A stretch of 64,000 bases of DNA from assembly GCA_964020085.1 (NCBI GenBank), contig OZ026597.1:21627521-21691520 (forward strand), written 5' to 3'. The translations under genes were made by a program, and so were the position numbers. Below the pieces are notes generated by a model. That model saw nothing but the letters and a program-made list of their open reading frames with translations. It ran no database searches and was not told where the DNA came from. The first letter of the stretch is position 1, and the number at the start of each line of letters is the position of its first letter. This DNA is from Micromussa lordhowensis (taxonomy: Eukaryota > Cnidaria > Anthozoa > Scleractinia > Lobophylliidae). Below are positions 45,601 to 57,600 of the stretch, piece after piece.

Positions 45601-48600
45601 ATTCTGGGTAGATTTGCTATGTTTTATGAGTCCTTAATATGTTCTGCATGTTCTGCACTCAATACGTGGCTGCACGATCGATCGAGTTTCCTTTGAAATT
45701 TGGGAAACATTGGATTGCCGAAACAATTTTTCTTAAAGTGCACCTAACCCCCAATTTTTTTTCCTGCTTTGGTGACTATTTCTTCGAAAAAGTTTTTGGA
45801 TTTGGTCAAATCCTTGAATTTTTATGCCCTGTTGAAGTACGGAAAATTGCGCTATTTCGCACCATTCACTTGTTACATTTGGAAGGTTAGATTGATTTTG
45901 GTCGCAAATATGCCGCACAGATGTGTTGTTGGGGCTTGCAGTAATGTCAGAAGCTTGGAGAATGGAATAGGGCTCCATATGATACCGTTTTACGGCGATG
46001 AGCATCCAGAGGCAAAGAAACGAAGGAAGAGAGGATAGATTTTGTAAGACTGATGCCGGATATGCTCGAAGCATTTCAAGCCAGATGATTTTGTTCGGAA
46101 CTACGCGTTGTTGAAGGACCAAGAAGCTCAATCAATTCCGTATTTAGTGCGAGACAGCTTCGGAATTACCGCTTTCCCGACAGGGGCAAGATCTTGTAGG
46201 ACAAGATCACTCTTAATCGATTCTTCGCGGCCTTCAGTTTCAGTTCACAACAGCAATAACACTCACTGATGTTTTGTAACAGAGCGATGTTGCAATTTCC
46301 ACACTTGTAGCTAAAGTTCAGCAAAGTTATGTTTAGCAGAAAAGTAATCTAAAATACATAAACAATAGCGCCAGAAGCAAGCGTGCCAACACATGTAATG
46401 CATAAACTAAAGCTCACGCAGCAAAGTACATACATATGGGAAAAACCCGTATCACCATTCCTTCAGTTCTACATTGCCCTGTAACCGGTCCTTAAGGCTT
46501 CGTTTGAGCTCTTCGTTAGCCTTCATTTCTTCTTGATATTTTTCTATCCATTCTGCATCAGCCAGTGGCTCGTCAGTGTAAGCAGTATCGTCATCGCTTG
46601 AATCCTTCGAGGTTTCTTGTGATCGTGGTGAGATGCAGCACTGATAAATGCCTTTCGTCTTCAAGTTCGTATCCAGCGATAAAATTGATTTCCGAGTCAT
46701 CTGAGTTGAAGCTCGTCTCCAAGTCCGATGATTCGGAGGACATACTAGTAATTTTTTCTTCAATTACAGAGGCTATCAAGACCAAATAGCATGAATTTTC
46801 GTGCTAGAAACGCTTTCGCAGATCGACAACTGGCTGAGAATTGCTTGAGCGTCTTCTCGAAGTGACGTCACAACTCTACTCTGCCCAGATCCCCGTTTAC
46901 GCGGTTGTGGTCCATTCGGAACTTGACTTCAACAGGGCATAAAAATTCAAGGATTTGACCAAATCCAAAAATTTTTTCAAAGAAGTAGTCACCAAAGCAT
47001 GACGATTTTTTTAGGCAGAAAAAAAATTTAGGGGTTAGGTGCACTTTAAATACACATAATTGACTTAAGTTGTTCCAGCAAGTAAAGCCTCCTTTATATG
47101 TGAATTTTGTCTCCAGCAGTACAAAAGTGACCTTGGGCAAAAAAGCCGCGCGCTGCCATATTTGTTTTGGTGAAAAAATCTCATGCCTTCATCGCTCGTG
47201 TTTCTCACGCGTGACGCATGATGGTGATCTACTCCCCGCGCGAGAAAACTGGTGCGAGCCACCTTAAATGTACATGTTATGAGAACACAAGCTGCTGGAT
47301 TCTTGAGTGTAGCACACTATTAACAAGCATCCCAGTACCAGCAGCTACATGTACGCATTAACATGTAGGTGTATAGTATGTTATACAGTGTGTACTCATA
47401 CTCCATCTTTTCTATTTTTTTTTTGTAGTTCTGAATTTGACATTGGTAGATCTTCCTGGCATGACAAAAGTTCCTGTTGGTGACCAACCTCCTGATATTG
47501 AAGTTCTGATACGAAGTATGTTGTTACAGTTCATTACCAAGCCAAACTGTTTAGTGCTGGCAGTGTCACCTGCAAACTCAGATCTTGCCAACTCTGATGC
47601 ACTGAAGATTGCTAAGGAGGTTGATCCTGAAGGTAAGAGTACTGGATTTAGTTTTGAAAGTGTGGTTACTTGAGCTGACAAATGCAAGGAGAACATTTTC
47701 CAAATCAAGTTACAAGGAAGTTTCATGTGTACAGCTAGCTACCGAATTAGAGGTACTAAATGTCTCCTACCTATAACTGATCCTACATGTACATGTACAT
47801 GTACCTGTTAGGCATGAGAACTTTTGAAATCCTTTTGCCCAGAGCACCAAGGTACATGTATATTATTTTGGATTTTAAATAATCCATGTTTTCAACTCAA
47901 AGTGTTTAATTTCTGACTGGAAATGATCATATTATTTATCAAGGTAATATAATTTATCAACTGAAGGTAATATTTATATTCAGGGCCATTAAACTTTTAT
48001 TTTCACTTACCTAAGAGCAAATGTTGCTTGCCCCGTGCATTTGGACGTGGGCTTTTTCCTTCCCTGACATGTGTGTGGTCTACATGTACATTTGATTCCC
48101 AAATCAATTATTCTTATTATTTTTTTTTATTTTAGGAGTAAGAACAATTGGAGTGATAACAAAATTAGATCTTATGGATGAAGGAACAGATGCTAGAGAT
48201 ATCCTAGAGAACAGAGTTCTTCCCTTGAGAAGAGGTACAGTAAGGGTGACTGTGTTTCATAGTGTCATTATTTTCATAGTGTCAATGTTTCATAGGGTTG
48301 TCAAAAGTGTACAGTAGGCAGTGGCTGGCAAAAATCACCATCTGCATGTACATGTACTTCAGGATCATGGCCAGCTACTTCTAAAACAGTACATGGCAAA
48401 ATCACTCCACTACACACACCATGTACTCCAACAGTAAAGCTGTGTACTATTCAAATTTGTGACAACCCCGACCCCAACCCCTAAATCTATATACATTGCA
48501 TTATTGTTTAGGCACCCTAACAGACTAACAAAATTTAATGGTAAAACCTTTATTACACTTTGGTGTCATAAGTCATTGGAACACCTGGCTTCTTTACCTT

Positions 48601-51600
48601 TTAAAAACAGCATGAAATACATAATTATATATTATTATGTTACATTGGTTTACAGAGACACTCAACATGTGTTCTATTCGAAATCTCGTTGATTTTGCTT
48701 CCTCAGCATTGTTTATGCACTGATGGAACCCAGAAAGAAAATTAGGAATAGACAATTATTGCTGAGTTAATTGGCCTAAAATTTATTGCAGTTTTTGACT
48801 ATTATCATAAATGTTCTTAGTTTCTTCTGAAACAATGCATCTCACTAAGAATTGTTCATCTAAAGATACATCTGCGATGAAAGAACGTTTCTTTAGTTAG
48901 TACACTAGTCATTTTGTGATCATGGTCATTTAACATGTCTTCCATTTTAAAATAATTTATTAAATGTGTCTTTGACAAATTAGTTTCTGTAGATTTGTTA
49001 TAACGGTTACATTCTCTTTGTAATGAAGGTTACATTGGTGTGGTAAATAGAAGCCAAGCTGACATTGATGGTAGAAAGGATATCAAGTCAGCCCTGGCTT
49101 CTGAACGTAAATTCTTCCTCAGCCATCCTGGTTATAGGTGAGTATACTTACATGTATAGTACATGTACATGTACATGCAAACAATGTGTATGGTTGCATA
49201 GAATACTTCCATGTGCAAATTATAACCAAGAAACACCAATCAGAGATTCTGGCCAAGCAAAATTCCTACAGTTCTGACTACCCAACCATCATTCTGAAGA
49301 CTTCTAGTGATTTCCAAAGATTTCTGGAGATTTCCCTGTGCCTTAAATCCCAGGATTTGTTATTCTTCATCAAACACAACCACATTGCCAGTGTTTAGTT
49401 TTTTCCTTCTAAAATTGGGGGATTTGGGGGAAGTAATGCCATTTTCCATGGACTGTTACATTTTGGTTTTAAATCTCTTTTCTAGAAAGACCTCTTTTTG
49501 TGTTATCTCAATAAATCATTCTTGATGTTCAATGACAATCATTCCAGGCACATAGCAGACAAAATGGGAACTTCTTATTTACAAAGGGTTCTTAACCAGG
49601 TAAGGCTTGTCTCAATTACATTGCATTTTTATTTTACTAAGTATGATGCATTCTCTCTAGCAAGTGATCTTTAATTTGGCATACATGTAGATCTGTAATA
49701 TTCAGTGATCATTCATTCTCCAGCAACTGACCAATCATATCAGGGAAACCTTACCAGATCTTCGAAGCAAATTGGAAGAGAACATTATGGGAATCGAGAA
49801 AGAGGTCAAAGGCTTTGAAAACTTTAATCCAGATGACCCTTCCATGAAGACCAAAGCCCTTATGCAGTAAGTGATTAGTTCAGAGCATCAAAGAATACAT
49901 GTACATTACATGATTTTAAACTGAACCTCTGTTAATGCCTTTATCGAAATTGTGAATCTGAAACATCATGCAGGGCTGTCACTAAAGTTTTAGGCACATG
50001 TAGCCTTATTCTCCACACTCATAGCAAATTTGTTACTTTATGGGTGACTTCTATTGACAAAAGGCAATTTCACCTGTAGCATTAAGGGAAAATCAAGCAT
50101 ACTCAGCTGTAACAGGTGCTATGGGTTACTGCATAATGACAGGCCTGTCATGAATGCTGATCATAAGTAGGGTGAAATTATGAGCACACATGAAGGTGCA
50201 CCTGTAAACCACATGAGAATACCGCAGACCACACCAGCACTTAAAGGCCACAAAAAGCAGGCCAAAAGCAGTAATGCTATCCCAGCAAATGCCAGGCACC
50301 TGTTGTTCAAAGTGTGGATATATTTTTATTTTCCAGTGGATAGCGTAGTTTGTTTTGTTAACACTTATCAATTTGTCCAGCAGATAGTGTTAGCCACCCT
50401 TCAACAACTGGACACAGAATACTAAAAGACCCCCAGTACACCCAAAAATAATTTAACCACTGCACTGATAAACTTGCTCCTACTGTAGTTGTTAATTTAG
50501 TTAAAATACAATTAACTATATCAGGGGTTTCTTTAAGGCCCAGATACCAGAAAATTGACTGGCTATGAGAGTCAGATGATTAATTTGTTCTTGCCTGGTT
50601 TGACCATCTGTGGAAAAGTTTTGTTATAATAATAAAGAAGTTCAGTTCAAAATGTTTTGCCTGCCTGTGAAAACCAGTTGCCCTACTACTGACAATGTTT
50701 ATGAAACCCCTTGTAATAAACTTTCACTTCGGTAAGATGGCATGTAATTTCTGTATCACTCTGACAGGATGATTCAGCAGTTCAATGCAGACTTTGAGAA
50801 AGCCATTGAGGGTTCTGGAGATACAATTGATACTAAGGAGCTGTCTGGTGGAGCCAAGATAAACCGCATATTTCATGAGAGATTTCCTTATGAGTTAGTC
50901 AAGGTAATAAAATAAAATTATTTAATTTATACTTAATTATTATTTTTAGAGTACAACTGCAAATTGATGATAAAGGTCAAAATATATTGTGGACAATCCC
51001 GTGATAAATTCTCCTAAAGCCATACATGTATCTACAATCTGTGTTGGTTGAGTGGGCTAACAAGTCTGGGGTGTTCCATCCAGGGCTGACAGATTACATA
51101 CACTGCAATAAGTTTCACTGAAAATAGGCCATTTTACAGTTGTTTAGTTACCTGAGTGTACTTGGCCTATATATGCAAGTGAGCCTGGAGGTGACCTTGC
51201 TTTGATACAGACCTCTCTGCTTATCTCATTTAAATGCCAACTAGTTAGCATAAGAACAACTTGATTTATGTACACAACAAAACAGTTTGTGCCTTTATCA
51301 AAACAAGGTCACCGGCAGCCTCGCTGCTATACAAAGGCCAGGCCACATGAACAGAAAACTGTAAAACGTTCTATTCTTTGACCAGTCTTTCAAGCCTGAC
51401 TGCCTGAAATCCCATTGACAAATAAACTGACTTTCTTTTGAACCAGTGAAAGCATATCAAATTGCATGAAGTAGTAGCACTAATTACATGTGTATTGTTT
51501 GCTAAACCTGCTAGCAGTAGTTAGTCTAGAGAAAAGAAATATGGTTTAATGATGTTGCTTGAGAGAAACATTCTATGATATTGATATGATAATCTTGTCT

Positions 51601-54600
51601 TGTAAAATCATAGGTGGAATTTGATGAGAAGCAGCTCAGGAAAGAAATTATGTTTGCCATCAAGAACATTCATGGTATCAGGTAAGGGTTAGCTTATACA
51701 CCATACAGTCAATTAAATGATCTACTTTTTAGTCTTGCATGGTCATACATGTACAAAGTGTGATACGGATTTAAGCATTAAATTACAGACTGAAGTATCC
51801 ACTTTCTTTGTTGTCAGTATTATATAATTTTTCTTCTTTGTTCTTTGGATTTAGTTAACTTTGTAATTTAATTTATGTTTAGGGCCCCACTGGAAACTGC
51901 CTTGGTGTGTTGGGTTCCCAGGTTAAGGTGATTCCCGGGTAAAAGAACCCGCCATAGATTTCCGATGAAACTTGGTATGGTGTCATTACAGTACAAGGAG
52001 ATGTTAAAAACGTAATAAAAAGAGGGGGTCACCATGCTTGTTTTCATGCCACGATGCTGACAAATATGATTATTTTGGTGACTTTTGGTTATCTCAGTGC
52101 GCAACAAATAAGCTCGATTATTTTTCAATGCGGCGTGTTATATCACACAGAATTCGACTGTCTTTGATTGCTTATTTACAGTATCTACGTCCCAGAAGAA
52201 ATGGCTTCAAATACCCTGCATTATTAACTGATATTTTTATCTTTTAAAGGAAACATAATTTGGACTTGCTCTAATGGGCCCGTTACGTCTCTATCTGTAA
52301 CATTTATTTCATTTGCCAAAAAAGTAGCCATAGATTTCTGCCAATTTTTTTCTCAGTTATTGCGGATATTGTTCTCATTAAATTTATAAAATAAAAAGTG
52401 GGGGTCACTGTGCTCGTTTAAGAGGAAATTAGCTTTTTTCTCGCCATCGAGCTTAGTTTGAAGGAAATCTCTTATGTTTTGTACGCTCGCGCGCTCATGT
52501 GCGCGCGCTGATGACGCAAAATTCGTGCGCAGTAGGAATGCACAATGCAAAACTCGGGAATCACCTTAAACAATATTATTATTATTATTATTATTATTTC
52601 TACACTTGATTGGAGTGAGGAACTTCAAACTGAATTGTCGTTCTGTAGCTTGCTCAATTTTAGGCTACATACATGTACATGTACTTAATTAAGCTACAGC
52701 CGAGCTTGTAAATGGCAAGCTGGTAACATCCTGCCATTTGGGATTTTTTTATCTTGTTGTATTCAGTTTGAATTTTTTTTTCTAATTAATGTTTGAATGC
52801 TCCCTTTCCTATGGTTGCTTTATAGTAACATTCTGAGGTTTTATCATTCTCTGCATTTGATGCACAGTGAATTTTTGTAGCAGTACTCATGGAAATGTTG
52901 CTGAATCAGTGTGACATTTCTTTTCTGGAAATAGGGTTGGTCTCTTCACACCTGATATGGCCTTTGAAGCAATAGTAAAACGTCAGATTGAGAAACTCAG
53001 AAACCCAGCAGTGAAGTGTGTGGACATGGTCATGTCAGAATTAACAAATGTAATCAAGAAATGTTCAAGCCAGGTGAAGTGGAGGCTTAATGCAATGTTA
53101 TTGATAATGCAGTAAATGTTAAATTAATTATATTATTGCATAATTATAAAATAATATAATTTATCGTTAGTCCCACATGTACATGTACTTTAAATTATGT
53201 AGTTCATTTTATGTACAGTTGAACGTTGGGGTTGTGATTGCAAGCATGATTGCTCAAGAAAATGTTGATCAAAATTTGTTTGCAGAATGAAGGACAAGTA
53301 AAGTAAAAAAGAAATAGAGACTCAGACAAAAGAAACGAAAGAAGCTACTGTAAAACAAAAAATCATGTAAAATCACATGTAGACAATAAAGTCCAAAATT
53401 AAATAATATCATTAGCTTAAAAATATGGGGGATTTACATGTATGTACAGAGACTGTCATTGCATATACTGTGTACTGATGTTGTAATATGCTGCAAATCA
53501 ACTAAAGAGTAATCGAAATGTGTTGAAAGTGCATAACTAAGGCGTTAAAGCGTTTTTTTGCAATTATTCTAATATAATGATAATTATTGTTCTCTAAATG
53601 GCAGATGGACAAATACCCTCTGCTTAGGGATCAGGTGGAGAAAATTGTTGTTCAACATGGAAGGAAAGGAGAGGTTAAATCCAAGGATCAGGTACTTACA
53701 TTGAAATGCAAGCTACTAGAAACCATTGGTTGATGCTGCGTACACAGTCAGAAATTGTTGTGGGGGTTACAGTTTGCATTCATGCCCTCTCCAGGGTGAT
53801 CACATTTTGTTGGGCAGGACACTTGCCTGCTGTGTAGCATATGAATACTCCCTATAATATAAATACTCCCTCGCATAATGCTATGGAAACTGCAATAAGC
53901 TCTGGTGGCGTGGGACACCTTGGCCCAATGACATTTCCTCTGAATGCCACTGCTTACTCAAAATGCACTGGGCACCATGTGAGTCATGGGGCCTATACCA
54001 AAACCTTACTACTCATTATTCATATATACTTCCTTGCAGGTTAAAACGTTTATTGACATGGAACTTGCTTATATCAACACAAATCATCCTGATTTTATTG
54101 GATATGCAGAGTAAGTCAATTTTATTTTATTGTCTGAAATGACACTGAGCTTTGTGGTTGTTATTTTGTGGACAATAGCATTGTTCATGGCTACTATTCT
54201 GGATGACAGGCAGCCTCCCTAAAGTTATATGGAATAGATATTTCTTCCACCTTTCCACACCTGTCTTCCTCTCTGCTAAGATCCCTGGCTGGATGAAAAG
54301 TAATGGCTGTCCCTAGTTGTAACCACCAGATGGTGACTTAAAACAACTGGCACCTTGTCCTGGATGTTCCAATGGCTTTGTTGATTTGTCTTTCCCACTG
54401 CTGAATGCAAGTGAATATACATTGTATGAATTGTCAAATATTGGAATTGCAGGGGATAGACTTAAAGACACAAGAGATCATTGTAGTCATGTACATACAT
54501 TCAACAGTTTCAAAAACAATGCCTGAAAAAAATTCAAGTGTGTGAATGGGATGTGAACCCATGACGTATGTCCGGTGCAATGCCTTACCAATTGAGCTAC

Positions 54601-57600
54601 TGTATCAAGCCATCTGGGAACTTTCATGTTGCAAATTTGTTACATCCCTTTAGATGTTGAAAATGTTGAATAAATACAATTTTTATAAGTTAAAACATAA
54701 TATATTCAAACTACATGTACATGAAAATGATTTACAAACACGATCAACATTATTTGTATGCAACTTCTGCAGTTGTAAATTAAATCCACTGGTTTGTGGT
54801 ATAACCAGTGTAAGTTCTGAGTGTATGTATTGTCTTCCTTTCATTCATTACACAAGCTTACATTCCATCAATTTTAATTTCCACAAGCCACTAAATGCTC
54901 ATTTAATTTTCCAGATACGCAATACTGTACTGCTGCCAGATGTCCGGTAGCATGTAAGCACTCTCCCTTAGCTGGAACTCAGCTTGTTTCTGTAGTTATA
55001 CAATGAAGTTGAATTGTCATTGATGTGTATTATTTTCATATAGGGCATCAAATAGTTCCAACCCTGGAGAAAGAAAAACAAAGAGAACTGTGTCAAACCA
55101 GGTGTGTTGGCAAAATTGACTTTGGGCTCAATTTTGTTGTTCCTGTTTGAGTTTACTTTGGATGTGTACAAACCATATTGCATTGTGAAACAACTAAAGG
55201 TGTATCTTTTCTCATTTTCTGTGCTTTGATTTAAACTTTCCAGCCCCACAGTTTTGTTTGGTTGTTTACTTTGTAGGCTTTTGTTCTGTAAAAAAACTTA
55301 AAAATGTTAAAGAAAAAATGTTGAGCAAAGCAATTGCAGATTATCTCTCCACAACCCATTAACACTCACTAGTATTGTTTTGTTTTAATCTCAGGTGATT
55401 AGGAAAGGGTGGCTCACAATAAGCAATGTTGGGTTTATGAAGGGAATCAGCAAAGAGTACTGGTTTGTACTCACAGGCAAGTTATGTTCCTGTTTGGTCA
55501 GCTAAAATTCAAATTATAGAGTGTTCCCACTTGTGAGTGTGTCCAGATGAAACCCTGGTGTAAATCCTAAAAAGCGGTACTTTTATGTTGAAGTAAGGAA
55601 ACTCTTCACCGCATTCTTATACATTATGTAGATAAACATACATGTACTAAATCTGTGCCCAATCAGTTTTCATTACTTTAGTTTAGTTTCCTTTGTGTGT
55701 TTCTGTGGCTGTAAGAGTTGTGGAGAGAAAGATATAAGATACATACAATTTAGATAGTAAATTAAACTTCAACAGTTGCAGTACATGACTGAATTGGGCA
55801 AGAACTTCATGCTAGCCCACATATAGAGCACACTCCCATATTGTCTTATCCATATATATCCATATATGGTTATGTCCTATCCATATATGGATATGTGGGC
55901 TAGCATGAAGTTCTGACCCTGAATTGGTCAAAAGCAAAGCATTGGATCAAGTCTAACAATTAAAACAAGAAAATTAAAAATTTAGATGACAAAATGGTCC
56001 AGGTCCCAAAAACTCTCTTTTTAAAAAAAACCTCTTTCCCGTAATTGAAAGTGACAGGGACAAACGGTAGAGGTTGTGTTTTACGTGTAGATCGAATCCT
56101 TGGACAAACTTACTGCTTGCTTGTTCGTTTATTAACTAAGCTGGTATGCAGTGTTTAAGTATCGAAGGCTGTTGCCAGAACAAACTCGCAGTATAATAAG
56201 TCTTCAATTGTAATATTTATTTTGTTATTCTGATTTTTAGCTGAAGCACTTTCGTGGTATAAAGATGAAGAGGTAAGATGAATTTTCAAGTGCAAATGAC
56301 CATACAGTGCATAAACCATATACCGTGTATTTTGACATTTTTTTCAGCTGAAAACCTTGGTGGAGCTGAGTTCATGTTAGCATATAGCATGTGAGGATTT
56401 AGCATGCTAACATGTTAGCATCAGTTAGGGTTTCACATGCTAACATGTTAGGATATTAGCAAGTTGACATGTTATCATGTACATGTAACCATGTCAGATC
56501 TAAAGCCAAATTGTTTTTTTCAGCTTTCCTCGCCATTCGTTTATTCATTTTGTAATTAAATTGTTGATTAGTTTATTTAAATGGAAAATGTTGATGAATC
56601 AAATGAAATGTATAAAATGTTAACTTGCTAACATGAGATACCTCAAAAATACTTTTCATTGTCTTCAGGAAAAGGAGCAGAAGTACCAGTTGAGGTTGGA
56701 CGGTGTGCGCTTGCGTGACGCAGAGGCAGGTTTCATGTCCAAAAAGGCTGCTTTTGCTATCTTCAATCCGGATCAGAAGTAAGTCAAGTTAAGTCAAGCA
56801 AGTCAGAAGTAAGTTTTCTCCACTGTTAAGATGGTGAGTCTAGTATTAAACAGTGCTTTCAAGGTTGTTTCCCGCTAACAAAGTTAGCACAAACGTGTAC
56901 ACCTGTCCCTTCTTTTTTCGGGTACTAGACGAGACTCTTGAACTTGAGGAATTCACATTTGGAGAAGGTTGATCTTCTTTCTCGAAGCAATTCTTAAAAT
57001 ACTGTGCAATTATTGGACGAGGTTGATTAAAATATCGTGATTTATCGGTGGTTAGCAGATCAAGTATTTAAATAATTGATCTGCAAGACACTGACAAATC
57101 ACTATATTTTGCGATAACCGAGTTCCAGTCAATAATTTTTTCCGTCAGCAGGTTTGTTTTTATAGTCAAATCACAGCTCTGACGGTTCAGGGAAGGAATC
57201 TACTTTTTTACACAAAAGCGTGGTTGCAATTGTGCATGAGCATACAGAAAGTCACGCGGTGGGTTCTCGGTCACTGGAAAGGAAGGAAAAATGCATCGAA
57301 TGATAATTTGTCTTAGTAAGGGCTGAGAACAAGGCAGAGATGAAAAGTCTTTTAGAGAGTCTTTGGCCGAGATAACTCGTTTGAACGAAATGGTTTCTTT
57401 GGTGCATGGCACCAGATTTCTAGGAAATAGAATACGATAGAAATATACAGAAAAGGAGAAATGTTAAAAATTGAGAACAGAAATAAGGTGCAAGATTGAG
57501 CTCTAAACCTACAGACACCAACGAAAATTTGTATGTAAGAAATGCATGGAGAATTTGTATATTGAAGTTGGAGCTTTAAATGTGTCGATATATCCAGTCT

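Larger units (their letters stand above)
44885..47267. mobile_element. TTAA-ended DNA transposon in dynamin intron 3
   Basis: Left end TTAAGGTGGCTCGTACCAG at 44885; right end at 47267 is its inverted copy with one mismatch over about 24 bp. Both edges are TTAA. Its outer arms (44885-45732 and 47050-47267) encode nothing recognisable; the centre is another element at 45733-47049, so this appears to be a non-autonomous element of about 1.07 kb into which a second one inserted. Confidence 0.8.

Noticed and set aside
46868..47140. Minus-strand frame of 90 codons and its plus-strand counterpart at 45639-45890
   Set aside because: Both arise from the inverted arms of the Kolobok-like element and mirror each other.
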